Assembly: GCF_047717795.1 (NCBI RefSeq)
Contig: NZ_CP159808.1
Coordinates: forward strand, 744,001-808,000
Direction: 5' to 3'
DNA from: Marisalimonas sp016777705
GTDB lineage: Bacteria > Pseudomonadota > Alphaproteobacteria > Puniceispirillales > Marisalimonadaceae
Length of the DNA stretch: 64,000 nt
Shown here: positions 54,410 through 63,768 of the stretch, piece by piece
Position numbering within the stretch: the stretch's first letter is position 1
Layout of the letters: every line of letters begins with the position of its first letter
Program-made: the position numbers and the translations under genes
The notes under the pieces: generated by a model
Seen by the model: the letters and a program-made list of their open reading frames with translations, nothing else
The model's database searches: none
What the model was told of the DNA's origin: nothing

Positions 54410-55945
54410 ATGGATGAAACAAAAATACCAATTTTAGTTGGAAGTGGACAAATAACACAACGCGAACCTGATGTGGAAAGAGCTCTTTCACCCATAGACC
54501 TTACTGCTGCAGCAGCAAGGAAAGCAATTGAGGATACAGGAGCAGGAGATACTCTTTTAAAGTCGATAGACACAATGGTTTTAATTCGTTCTTTTTCTGA
54601 TACCAGTTGGCGTTTTAAATGTCCCTTTGGAAAATATTCAAATCCACCGCTTTCATTAGCTAATCGTCTAGGTGCAGAAAACGTTAAACATCATATTTAT
54701 ACTCATCCTGGAGGTAATATGCCCCAATGGTGCGTAAACAGAATGTTTGAAATGATTGCTCGTGGTGAAATGGAAATTGGGATGATCGCTGGCGGAGAGG
54801 CGTTAGCAACTCAAAAAAATGCCCAAAGAAAAAAAACAAAACTTAATTGGGATGAAGATATTGGAGATCAATTTAAAGAATGGGGTATAGATAAAAGAGG
54901 TTGGTCAAATATTGAGGATCGACATGGCATGGCTGGTGCTATATTTGCTTATCCTATGATAGAAAATGCTATTCGTGGGAATGAAAACCGCTCAATCGAA
55001 GATCATTCTCTTGCAATGGGTAAGTTGTTTTCTAAGTTTGCATCAATTGCTGCAAATAACCCTCTAGCTGATAGAAGACAAAGTTTTTCAGCAAATGAAA
55101 TTGCTTCAGTAAACTCTGACAATCCATATATAGGTTTCCCATATACTAAGCTTATGAATTCTAATGCTTTTATTGACCAATCTGCGGCACTTATTTTAAC
55201 ATCTGTAGCAAAAGCAAAAGAGTTAAACATCCCAAGAGATAAATGGGTGTATCTTCATGGTTGTGCTGATGCCTATGACCATTGGTTTTTAAGTGACCGT
55301 ATTAATTTTTATTCATCTCCTGCGATGTCAGTTGTTGCTCGTGAGACATTTGAAATGGCTGATTGTACGATAGATGATATTGACCTGATAGATCTATATA
55401 GTTGTTTTCCTTCTGCTGTTGAGATTGCATGCAATGAAATGGAAATTTCACAAGATGACCCAAGAGGTTTAACTATTACAGGAGGGTTACCTTATTTTGG
55501 AGGTCCAGGTAATAATTATGTAACTCATTCTATTGCCGAGATGATTGACAAAGTAAGATCTCGTCCAGGTAGTAAAGGCCTAATTACTGCTAATGGAAAC
55601 TATATTACAAAACAATCAGCTGGTATTTATTCAACTGAACCGATTGATAAACAATTTTCTCCCAAAAACCCAAGTATATATCAAGCTGAAATTAATTCTA
55701 AAAAAGGACCCTCTTTCACAGAGTTTGCAAGTGGGAAGGCAGTTATAGAAACTTATACAATTATCCATGATCGTGAAGGACCCTCATTTGGAATTATCTT
55801 TGGCAGATTAGAAGATGATAGTCGTTTTATTGCAAATACATCTAACGACATTGATTTAATGTTAAAAATGACTACTGAAGACTTCTTAGGTGTTTCAGGA
55901 AATGTTAAAAATAGTGAAGGAATAAATATATTCACACCAAAGTAA
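54410..55945 (+). CDS. Thiolase-like protein (acetyl-CoA acetyltransferase superfamily, SCP-x-like group)
   Basis: 511 residues. The N-terminal half has ILVGSGQITQREPD and a GGNMPQWCVNRMFEMIARGE region where classical thiolases have their nucleophile loop; the standard CGSG motif is absent, though a Cys sits two residues after the PQ pair. The C-terminal half has DLYSCFPSAVEIACNEM, GGLPYFGGPGNNY, then ITANGNYITKQSAGIYS and an extra beta domain (about 400-511). Members of this group are annotated as acetyl-CoA acetyltransferases, but the reaction is not established. Next to an enoyl-CoA hydratase, which fits acyl-CoA metabolism. Confidence 0.8.
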   Translation: MDETKIPILVGSGQITQREPDVERALSPIDLTAAAARKAIEDTGAGDTLLKSIDTMVLIRSFSDTSWRFKCPFGKYSNPPLSLANRLGAENVKHHIYTHPGGNMPQWCVNRMFEMIARGEMEIGMIAGGEALATQKNAQRKKTKLNWDEDIGDQFKEWGIDKRGWSNIEDRHGMAGAIFAYPMIENAIRGNENRSIEDHSLAMGKLFSKFASIAANNPLADRRQSFSANEIASVNSDNPYIGFPYTKLMNSNAFIDQSAALILTSVAKAKELNIPRDKWVYLHGCADAYDHWFLSDRINFYSSPAMSVVARETFEMADCTIDDIDLIDLYSCFPSAVEIACNEMEISQDDPRGLTITGGLPYFGGPGNNYVTHSIAEMIDKVRSRPGSKGLITANGNYITKQSAGIYSTEPIDKQFSPKNPSIYQAEINSKKGPSFTEFASGKAVIETYTIIHDREGPSFGIIFGRLEDDSRFIANTSNDIDLMLKMTTEDFLGVSGNVKNSEGINIFTPK

Positions 55946-55952
55946 TATTTAT

Positions 55953-56720
55953 TTACTTCCAGTTTGGTTTTCTTTTTTCTAAGAAAGCTTTAAGCCCTTC
56001 TTGAGCATCTGGTGTCATTGCTACGTTGCAGAAATCTTCAACAGCATTTGCGACTCCTCTTCTGTAATCAAGGTCATTAGTACGCATAAAAGCAGCTCTT
56101 CCTAATTTAATGGCCGTAGGAGATTTATTGGTAAATGTAGTAGCTAACTTTGTTGCTTCATCTAACAAATTTTCTTGTGGAACCTTTTTATTGATTAAAC
56201 CCATTGATAATGCTTCATCTGCATCAAACTTACGGCCACTAAAGAGTAAATCAAAAGCACGATAACGCCCAACTATTTTTGGCAAATGATTAAAGTGAAT
56301 TGCGGGTAGTAAACCCAAGTCAATTTCAGGGTATCCAAATGAAGTTTTGTCAGAAGCAATGACGATATCGCATGAAATTGCTAACGTCATTCCTCCACCT
56401 CTTGCAGCTCCATCAATAACAGCAATTGTAGGCTTGCTCATATTGTACTGAGTGTCCCAAAGTTTTATATATAATAATTCAAGAAATTTTCGTACTTCCA
56501 ATATTGGTTTATCTATTAAGATATCTAAATCCAGACCAGCGCAAAATATATTTGGTATAGAGCTGCTTATCATTACAGCTAGTACGTTTTTATTTTCATT
56601 TACTTCTTTTAAAGCAATTATAATTTCATTAAGGAAATCTATACTAAAGGCATTTATGGGTGAACGTTTCAAACAAATATTAGCTATGGAGTTTTCTACT
56701 ATAATGTCTAAATATTTCAT
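55953..56720 (-). CDS. Enoyl-CoA hydratase/isomerase family protein
   Basis: 255 residues of the crotonase fold. The CoA/oxyanion segments NIFCAGLDLDILIDKP and DGAARGGGMTLAISCDIVIASD are clear, as are FGYPEIDLGLLPAIHFN and the C-terminal EGLKAFLEKRKPNW. The usual hydratase glutamate pair is not fully evident, so isomerase or other crotonase chemistry is possible. Converges on the thiolase-like gene, leaving seven nt. Confidence 0.88.
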   Translation of the reverse strand: MKYLDIIVENSIANICLKRSPINAFSIDFLNEIIIALKEVNENKNVLAVMISSSIPNIFCAGLDLDILIDKPILEVRKFLELLYIKLWDTQYNMSKPTIAVIDGAARGGGMTLAISCDIVIASDKTSFGYPEIDLGLLPAIHFNHLPKIVGRYRAFDLLFSGRKFDADEALSMGLINKKVPQENLLDEATKLATTFTNKSPTAIKLGRAAFMRTNDLDYRRGVANAVEDFCNVAMTPDAQEGLKAFLEKRKPNWK

Positions 56721-56744
56721 TCATTTCATTTCTATAATTATTTT

Positions 56745-58322
56745 TTATTTTGCGTCCAAACCAAAATCTAATTTAAATTGAGATAATTGCAATACTTCTT
56801 GTACAGGTTTGTCTTCTCTTAATCTTTTGATACGTGGAAATCTTAACGCAACACCAGATTTATGACGTTTGCTGTAATTCACAGAGTCAAACGCTATTTC
56901 TATGACAAATGTTTTTTCTACTTCTCTTACAGGTCCATATTTTTTTGAAGTGTTATTTCTAACAAACTTATCAAGAGTCTTCAGTTCTAAATCACTAAAT
57001 CCAAAATATGCCTTACATATTGGCAATATTTCGTTACCTTGCCATAACCCAAGTGTAAAATCTGAATAATATGAACTTCTCTTACCATGACCGCGTACAG
57101 CATACATTAAAATTGCGTCGACTGTTTTAGGTTCTTTTTTCCATTTAAACCAATGACCCTTTGGCCTTCCTGATATATAGGGGCTTTTTATTCTTTTAAT
57201 CATTATCCCTTCATGTTCTTCATCAATGATTTTAAATTTTTTTATATTTTCTAATTCTTTCCACTCTGTAAATTTAATAACTTCAGATAAATCAAAATAT
57301 TGATTTTTGTTTGTCAAAAACCATTCTTCTAATTTTTTTCGTCTAAGTTTCCATAGTACATCTCTTAAATCTATATTATCTAAAAATAAAATATCATAGA
57401 GCTTTATAAAGGCAGGATAATCAATCAAATGTTTCTTGCTTACTTTTTTTCTGTTAATTCTTTGTTGGAGTGAGTTAAAACTCATTGGTACATAGTTTTT
57501 TCCAACTAATAGTTCTCCGTCAAGAATAACCATTTTATATTGGTTGTTTTCAATTTCTGGGAAAGACAGGCTAATATCATCTCCCGTACGTGAAAAAATC
57601 TTTACTTCATTTTTATTTAAAATAATTTGAACTCTTATCCCATCCCATTTCCATTCGGCAACGTAATCATTAGGAATAAGACTACTAAAATCATTATTTA
57701 TTATTGGATTAGATAGCATCATTGGGTGGAAGGTTTTAGTCAAATCTATTTCTGGAATATCTGCTTTGTTAGATAACCATTCAAACAGATTTTCATAAGG
57801 AGGTTCTAAACCATGCCAAATTCTTTCAATGTCATCTAAATTCTTATTACTAAAGTTTGCTAACGCAGTTTTAGTAAGCCTTGAAGAAACACCAATTCTA
57901 AGTCCACTACTGATTAACTTAATGAGGGCCCATCGTTCAGTATCGTTCGCAATAGATAAAAAATTTTCAAGAGTTGGTCTGATTTGATCCTTTTTTATAT
58001 TTTTTAAAATATTAACTATTTCTGAAATACTCGGTAAGTCACCTTTTTTATGGTAAGGCCAAATAAGTGAAATTGTTTCTGCTAAATCACCCACATAATC
58101 ATAAGATAATGCAAACAAATCTTTATCAACATTTTCGCAAATAATTTCTTTTATTTTTGAAATAGGGATATTTCTTAATTCTAAACTGTTTGTAAGTATA
58201 GCAAGAGTATAACCTCTTTCTGGATCAGGAGTATTAGAAAAGTAGTCCGACAAGATTTGAATTTTTCTATTTCTTGACGGTGTTAATAATAATTTATTTA
58301 TTAACTCACTAAAATCTTTCAC
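56745..58322 (-). CDS. ATP-dependent DNA ligase (ligase-associated DNA damage response)
   Basis: 525 residues. An N-terminal all-helical DNA-binding domain (1-190) precedes the nucleotidyltransferase domain with EWKWDGIR and the adenylated lysine K225, VILDGELLV, EGIMIKR and FKWKKEP motifs, then an OB domain. This matches the ligase of the four-gene system TIGR04120-04123 (ligase, exonuclease, DEXH helicase, PdeM) common in alphaproteobacteria and linked to crosslink/cisplatin damage. Overlaps the exonuclease gene by four nt. Confidence 0.93.
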   Translation of the reverse strand: MKDFSELINKLLLTPSRNRKIQILSDYFSNTPDPERGYTLAILTNSLELRNIPISKIKEIICENVDKDLFALSYDYVGDLAETISLIWPYHKKGDLPSISEIVNILKNIKKDQIRPTLENFLSIANDTERWALIKLISSGLRIGVSSRLTKTALANFSNKNLDDIERIWHGLEPPYENLFEWLSNKADIPEIDLTKTFHPMMLSNPIINNDFSSLIPNDYVAEWKWDGIRVQIILNKNEVKIFSRTGDDISLSFPEIENNQYKMVILDGELLVGKNYVPMSFNSLQQRINRKKVSKKHLIDYPAFIKLYDILFLDNIDLRDVLWKLRRKKLEEWFLTNKNQYFDLSEVIKFTEWKELENIKKFKIIDEEHEGIMIKRIKSPYISGRPKGHWFKWKKEPKTVDAILMYAVRGHGKRSSYYSDFTLGLWQGNEILPICKAYFGFSDLELKTLDKFVRNNTSKKYGPVREVEKTFVIEIAFDSVNYSKRHKSGVALRFPRIKRLREDKPVQEVLQLSQFKLDFGLDAK

Positions 58323-59314
58323 AGTTCTTCCTCATCTTCTCTTCCAGATAAAGATAAAGCTAAACCGTTAATATTATTTTTTTTACACCAATGGACTATT
58401 GCCTCCTCTCTTCCGTGAGTAACATATACATTTTCGGCTTCTGAAATTTTTATGTAGTTTGTTAACTCATTCCAATCTGCATGATCAGATATAATTAAAG
58501 GAAGCTCTACTAAACTTTGCTTGGCTCTTTGTTTTATAGACATCCATCCGGAAGCTTGACTTATTATAGGGTCTTCAAATTTTCTAGACCAAATATTTTT
58601 AATGGCTGAGGGTGGGGCAAGAATTATTTCACCGTTATAATCGTTTTTATTAATTAAGCTTACTTTAGATAATTTACCGAGGTTGACGTTATTTGCTTGA
58701 TAATAATTACAAAGTTTTTCAAGTGAACCATGAATAAAAATATTTTTGTTATAACCTTGTTGTCTTAACAAACTAATAACTCTTTGTGCCTTACCTAATG
58801 CATACACGCCGACAAGGTGAGGTCTTTCAGGAAATAAATATAATGAGTGTAAGAGTTTGTTAATTTCTTTTTTTTCATCTGGATGCTGAAAAACAGGCAA
58901 TCCAAATGTTGCTTCAGTAACTAGTGTATGGCATTTCACAGGTTCAAAATTCACGCAGGTTTTATCTTTTGAAGTTTTATAATCTCCTGTGAAGTTAATT
59001 TTTTCACCTTTAAATTGAGTTAAAACTTGTACGCTTCCTAGAATATGACCTGCTGGGAAAAAAGTTATAGAAACTTCATCAATATTCAGTGTCTGATTTA
59101 ATTCAAGTTCTTGGAAATGATCAGCGCAATTCTCACCATATCTAATTTTCATTATTTCAATAGTTTCTTTTGTAGCTAATACATTCTTATGACCAGGCTT
59201 AGCGTGATCAGCGTGACCATGAGTTATAATGGCATTTTCTACTGGCCTAAAAGGATCAATATGTGTATTTATTGGCTTTATATGCAAATTTTTATCAATC
59301 CATTTCATCTTCAT
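58319..59314 (-). CDS. Ligase-associated DNA exonuclease (metallo-beta-lactamase/beta-CASP-like)
   Basis: 331 residues from the ATG at 59314 (the frame opens with TTG at 59326; ATG at 59308 is possible too). THGHADHAKPG at 31-41 holds the metal motif HxHxDH, FTGDYKTSKD and PLIISDHADW supply later ligands, and VYVTHGREE near the end is the beta-CASP-like terminal motif. It is expected to trim DNA ends before ligation. Divergent from the helicase gene with an 11-bp gap. Confidence 0.92.
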   Translation of the reverse strand: MKMKWIDKNLHIKPINTHIDPFRPVENAIITHGHADHAKPGHKNVLATKETIEIMKIRYGENCADHFQELELNQTLNIDEVSITFFPAGHILGSVQVLTQFKGEKINFTGDYKTSKDKTCVNFEPVKCHTLVTEATFGLPVFQHPDEKKEINKLLHSLYLFPERPHLVGVYALGKAQRVISLLRQQGYNKNIFIHGSLEKLCNYYQANNVNLGKLSKVSLINKNDYNGEIILAPPSAIKNIWSRKFEDPIISQASGWMSIKQRAKQSLVELPLIISDHADWNELTNYIKISEAENVYVTHGREEAIVHWCKKNNINGLALSLSGREDEEEL

Positions 59315-59325
59315 AATATATAACA

Positions 59326-61749
59326 ATGTTAGATAATTTAAAGCTTCAACCTATAGAAAATTGGTTAAAAAAAAATAATTGGTCTTTTTATGATCATCAA
59401 TTAGAGACTTTAAAACATTCAAAAAATGGTTTTGATATATTATTAGTTGCACCAACAGGTGGAGGAAAAACTTTAGCAGGTTTTTTGCCATCACTTGAGG
59501 ATTTGATTGAAAATAAAAGTCCTAATAATAAATTGCATACTTTATATATTTCACCTTTGAAAGCTTTGACTGTAGATGTTCACAGAAATTTAACTAGTCC
59601 AATTGAAGATCAAGGACTTGACATAATAGTAGAAACAAGGACAGGCGATACTTCAAGTTATAAAAAAAATAGGCAAAAACAAAAACCACCACATATGCTT
59701 ATGACAACTCCTGAGTCACTTGCTTTATTATTAGCTGATACGAAAGCTAGCGAGTTTTTTAAATATTTAAAATACTTAATTGTTGATGAGATCCATAGCT
59801 TGATAAATTCAAAAAGAGGGGATTTGTTATCGTTAAATCTGTCACGTTTAAATTCTATAACTCCAGATTGTAAGAGAATAGGATTATCTGCAACAATTAA
59901 AGATAAAGATTCAGTACTTAGTTTTTTATCACAAAAGCTGAAAGCTAAAATAATAAATATTGAAGAAAAATCTAAGCCTAATATTGATATATTAGTTTCA
60001 AATAATAGGGTTCCATGGTCAGGTCATATGGCAGGTTATGCTATTGCAGATATTTATAAAGAAATTAAAAAGTCTTCAACAACTATTATTTTTGTTAATA
60101 CACGTGCTCAAGCAGAACTTGTATTTAATAAGCTTTGGCATGAAAATGAAGATAATTATAAAATAGCTATACACCATGGAAGTTTAGAAAAAGAAATTAG
60201 GCGTAAAGTTGAAAATCTTATGTCGCATGGTGAATTAGACTGTGTGGTTGCAACAAGTTCATTAGATTTAGGTATTGATTGGGGTAAGGTTGATTTAGTT
60301 ATCCAAATTGGTTCCCCAAAGGGTATAGCTAGGTTTTTGCAGCGTATTGGAAGAAGTAATCACAGATTTAATCAACCCTCAAGAGCTCTTTTAGTGCCAG
60401 CTAATAGGTTTGAATATCTTGAATGTATCTCAGCAATAAATTCAATACAAAAGCAACTTATTGATGGAAGCACCGAAAAAAAAGGAAGTTTAGATGTTTT
60501 AGCTCAGCATATTTTAGGTGTAGCTTGTAGCAATCCATTCCAGCTAGATGAACTTTACTTGGAGATTAAAAATTCTTGGTCTTACAGAAATTTAACTAAA
60601 GATAAATTTTTAGAGGTTTTGGAGTTTGTTAAAAATGGTGGTTATTCATTAAAACATTATGAACATTATTCTAAAATTGGAATTAATAAAGAAAATTTAT
60701 ATGCAATACAATCTTCAAAAGTAAGAAGTAAATATAGGCTAAACGTTGGTACCATAGTTGAATCTTACATGCTTAAAGTAAAATTAGGTAGAAGAACTTT
60801 AGGACAGGTTGAAGAGTGGTTTATAGAAGGATTAAATGAAGGTGACACTTTTTTATTTGGAGGAAGAATACTAGAATATCAAAATGTACAAGAAAATAAT
60901 GTCATAGTAAAATCTACTAAAGATCAACACCCCAAAATACCATCATACTCTGGAGGAAGGTTGCCTTTAAGCTCTGAACTTTCATTAGAGGTGAGAACAT
61001 TATTAAATCATAAAAAATCATGGGAAGAATTTCCTTCACAAATTAAAGATTGGCTTAGTTTACAATCTAAGTTTTCAACAATTCCATCCGAAAAAGGGCT
61101 GTTAGTAGAGAGCTTCCCAAGAAAAATTAATAATAAAAAAAGGTTCTTTTTAATTTCTTATTCATTTGAGGGACGTAATGCAAATCAAACACTTGGTTTT
61201 TTAGTTTCTAAGAAAATGCAACGAATGGGTTATAAACCAATTGGATTTGTAGCAACAGAATATGCTTTAGCAATATGGTCAATGAATGAAGTTGAGGACA
61301 TAAATATACTTTTAAATGAAGATATAATGCTAGATGATTTGTATGAGTGGCTAGAAGAGACACCACTATTAAAGAAAAACTTTAGAGATGCAGCTATAAT
61401 TTCTGGTTTAATTGAAAGAAAAATACCTGGACAGGTTAAAACTGGGAAGCAAGTTATATTTAATTCTGATTTAATTTTCAATGTTTTAAAAAAACATGAA
61501 CCAAATCATATTCTATTGCAAGTAGCCCGAGATGATGCTTATAGAGGGTTAATAGATTTAGATAGATTAAGCGAGTTTTTAAAGAGAATTAAAAACAAAA
61601 TTATTTATAAAAAATTAGATCAGATTTCTCCATTAGGCATTCCACTAGTATTAGAGGTTAATAGACAAACAATAAACAAGTCAGATGTAAATGAATATTT
61701 TCTTGAGGAACTAGAAAGTGAAATGTTGGATGAAGTTGGTTTAAATTGA
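59326..61749 (+). CDS. Ligase-associated DEXH-box helicase (Lhr-like)
   Basis: 807 residues. VAPTGGGKTLAG (Walker A, K48), TTPESLALLLAD, DEIH at 154-157, GLSAT, FVNTRAQAELVF, VATSSLDLGIDWG and QRIGRSNH (motif VI) give a complete SF2 helicase of the Lhr core type, followed by a winged-helix and an Lhr-specific C-terminal domain. In the ligase-associated system it unwinds or displaces DNA for the exonuclease and ligase. Overlaps pdeM by four nt. Confidence 0.95.
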   Translation: MLDNLKLQPIENWLKKNNWSFYDHQLETLKHSKNGFDILLVAPTGGGKTLAGFLPSLEDLIENKSPNNKLHTLYISPLKALTVDVHRNLTSPIEDQGLDIIVETRTGDTSSYKKNRQKQKPPHMLMTTPESLALLLADTKASEFFKYLKYLIVDEIHSLINSKRGDLLSLNLSRLNSITPDCKRIGLSATIKDKDSVLSFLSQKLKAKIINIEEKSKPNIDILVSNNRVPWSGHMAGYAIADIYKEIKKSSTTIIFVNTRAQAELVFNKLWHENEDNYKIAIHHGSLEKEIRRKVENLMSHGELDCVVATSSLDLGIDWGKVDLVIQIGSPKGIARFLQRIGRSNHRFNQPSRALLVPANRFEYLECISAINSIQKQLIDGSTEKKGSLDVLAQHILGVACSNPFQLDELYLEIKNSWSYRNLTKDKFLEVLEFVKNGGYSLKHYEHYSKIGINKENLYAIQSSKVRSKYRLNVGTIVESYMLKVKLGRRTLGQVEEWFIEGLNEGDTFLFGGRILEYQNVQENNVIVKSTKDQHPKIPSYSGGRLPLSSELSLEVRTLLNHKKSWEEFPSQIKDWLSLQSKFSTIPSEKGLLVESFPRKINNKKRFFLISYSFEGRNANQTLGFLVSKKMQRMGYKPIGFVATEYALAIWSMNEVEDINILLNEDIMLDDLYEWLEETPLLKKNFRDAAIISGLIERKIPGQVKTGKQVIFNSDLIFNVLKKHEPNHILLQVARDDAYRGLIDLDRLSEFLKRIKNKIIYKKLDQISPLGIPLVLEVNRQTINKSDVNEYFLEELESEMLDEVGLN

Positions 61750-62411
61750 AAGTTATAAATTTTAACAATCATGAATTCAAAATAAATAATGACGGTGTTT
61801 TATTTTGGCTTGAAAAGAAAATTGCTATTGTATCAGATTTGCATCTTGAAAAAGGATCTAGCTTTGCATCGTCAGGGCAGTTTGTTCCCCCATTTGATAG
61901 TGAAGAGACACTCAAAAAACTTATTAATTTTCTCAAAACACATGAAGTACAAACAATAATACTGCTTGGTGACACTTTTCACGATAGAGGTGCTTTAAAC
62001 AGGATGTCTTCCAAAGTTAAATCTATTTTTGATAGTCTTGTTGAAAATTATGAAATTATATTCGTCCTTGGAAACCATGAAAATAAAATGAAATCTGCTT
62101 TTATTAAATTCTATGAACGTTATATTGTTGATGATATTCATTTTCTTCATGAGGCTGTTTTAGAAAAAAAATATCAGATTTCAGGACATTTTCATCCAGT
62201 GGCTTCTCTTAAAATTAATTCAAAACAAATCACTGAGAAATGTTTAATTCACTCAGAAAACCATATAATAATGCCGGCCTTTGGAGAATTTACTGGTGGA
62301 CTTAATATAAATAACCCTGTTTTCAAGCCTTTTTTGAACAGGAATTACTACATATATTTTTTAACAAAAAAATCTGTATATAAATTCGCATCTCACGACA
62401 TTAAAACTTAA
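61746..62411 (+). CDS. pdeM: Ligase-associated metallophosphoesterase/endonuclease PdeM
   Basis: 221 residues of a calcineurin-like fold: VSDLHLEKGSS (D31, H33), LGDTFHDRG, VLGNHENK and SGHFHPVASL supply the two-metal site. Start is TTG at 61746 overlapping the helicase stop (TTGA). Fourth member of the ligase-associated DNA damage response. Confidence 0.92.
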   Translation: MKVINFNNHEFKINNDGVLFWLEKKIAIVSDLHLEKGSSFASSGQFVPPFDSEETLKKLINFLKTHEVQTIILLGDTFHDRGALNRMSSKVKSIFDSLVENYEIIFVLGNHENKMKSAFIKFYERYIVDDIHFLHEAVLEKKYQISGHFHPVASLKINSKQITEKCLIHSENHIIMPAFGEFTGGLNINNPVFKPFLNRNYYIYFLTKKSVYKFASHDIKT

Positions 62412-62471
62412 TTTATAATTTGGTATAAAATTTTCGACTTTGATTTTTAATTTATATTAATTGGAGTTTAA

Positions 62472-62651
62472 ATGTATGAATATAAGTTTGGTTATCAAAT
62501 ATAAGTCTTAAATGACGGTATAGTTCATGTTGGGTATAGAAATGTAAATATTCAACAGGTCCAGAAAAATTTAAACCGCAGTAAATCAGAAATAACTGAA
62601 ATAATGTCAACTAAGAAGATTGAAAGAGTTCAAGAAAAAGAAAAAAAATAG
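62472..62651 (+). pseudogene. Small gene interrupted by an in-frame stop
   Basis: GGAG at 62463-62466 stands six nt before an ATG at 62472. The frame reads MYEYKFGYQI, then TAA (62502-62504), then continues open for 48 codons (VLNDGIVHVGYRNVNIQ... to RVQEKEKK) to TAG at 62649-62651. The strong ribosome site, the long open continuation and its protein-like composition suggest a roughly 59-residue gene broken by one nonsense codon, or a ten-residue leader. Not recognised. The rest of the 308-nt gap between pdeM and the YeiH-like gene shows nothing else. Confidence 0.45.
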
Positions 62652-62719
62652 CATAAATTTTTTAAAAGTTTATATTCTAGTTATATAATTTTAATATCGA
62701 TTTAATAGAGTATAAAACT

Positions 62720-63754
62720 ATGAATTTTGTAAAAGAAAATTTTTTTGGATTTCTCTTAGTTTCTTCATTAGTATTATTTTCTGTAATTTTAAATAAATAT
62801 TTATCCAACAATAATATTTTAATTTCTGCAGCCTTCATATGTATTTTACTTGGACTATTAGTAGGTAACCTTTTTCCTTCAAATATAAAGATTGAGACCT
62901 TTATAAATTTTTCACTGAAAAAATTATTAAGAATTGGTATCGCATTATTAGGACTTAGTCTTAGTTTAACTGAGCTATATAATTATGGCTCTATTTCTCT
63001 GTTTTTGATTGTTATTAACATTATTATAGCATTCGTAATAATAAAGTATTTATGTCAATTTTTTAAAGTATCAAATAATTTAGGTTATTTAATTATTATG
63101 GGGACTTGTATATGCGGAGTTACCGCAGTTATAGCCACCTCGTCAATTATAAAATCTGATAAAAATGAAACTAGTTATGCTGTTGGTATAGTCACTTTAT
63201 TTGGAATGATTGCAGTTTTTACATATCCTTATTTAGCTAATTATTATTTTGATTTAACTCCAGATTTAGCAGGTGCTTTTCTTGGTACAGCTATTCATGA
63301 TACAGCTCAAGTAAGTGCTGCTGGAGTCATATATTCTGAGATATACAATAGTCCTGAGGCCTTGAATTCAGCGATGACGACTAAGCTTTTAAGAAATTCT
63401 TTTCTGATTATTTTAATTCCACTTATTGCATATCTCTACAACAAAGATAACGACATGAATGTAAAAAAATCAGTTAAAGATTTTTTCCCTTTGTTTGTCT
63501 TCGGATTTATCTTTTTTTCTTTTTTAAGAACTATTGGCGATGGATTAATCACTGATACTAGTTTAATAAATCACTGGAAAAATTCTCTTATATTTGCAAA
63601 AGAAATATCAATATACTGCATACTTTTTGCTATGGTTGCTTTGGGTTTACAAACTAACCTTAAGAATATGGTAAAACTTGGAGTAAAACCTCTTTTAATA
63701 GGCTTAGCTGCATCAACTTCTGTAGGAATAGTTAGTGTTGTTTATCTTATCTAA
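62720..63754 (+). CDS. YeiH/UPF0324 family membrane protein (putative sulfate/anion exporter)
   Basis: 344 residues, about ten spans. FSLKKLLRIGIALLGLSLSL near 68-87, GTCICGVTAVIATSSIIKS near 128-146 and FLGTAIHDTAQVSAAG near 187-202 are the defining motifs of the YeiH family, often annotated as putative sulfate exporters. Function is not proven for most members. ATG at 62720. Its stop lies two nt from that of the convergent gene at the window end. Confidence 0.88.
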   Translation: MNFVKENFFGFLLVSSLVLFSVILNKYLSNNNILISAAFICILLGLLVGNLFPSNIKIETFINFSLKKLLRIGIALLGLSLSLTELYNYGSISLFLIVINIIIAFVIIKYLCQFFKVSNNLGYLIIMGTCICGVTAVIATSSIIKSDKNETSYAVGIVTLFGMIAVFTYPYLANYYFDLTPDLAGAFLGTAIHDTAQVSAAGVIYSEIYNSPEALNSAMTTKLLRNSFLIILIPLIAYLYNKDNDMNVKKSVKDFFPLFVFGFIFFSFLRTIGDGLITDTSLINHWKNSLIFAKEISIYCILFAMVALGLQTNLKNMVKLGVKPLLIGLAASTSVGIVSVVYLI

Positions 63755-63768
63755 ATTTAATAAGATAA
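63742..63768. terminator. AT-only hairpin spanning two convergent stop codons
   Basis: TTATCTTAT and ATAAGATAA form a perfect nine-base-pair stem with a nine-nt loop that covers the stop codons of both converging genes. A shared terminator is plausible, but the stem has one G-C pair only. Confidence 0.45.
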
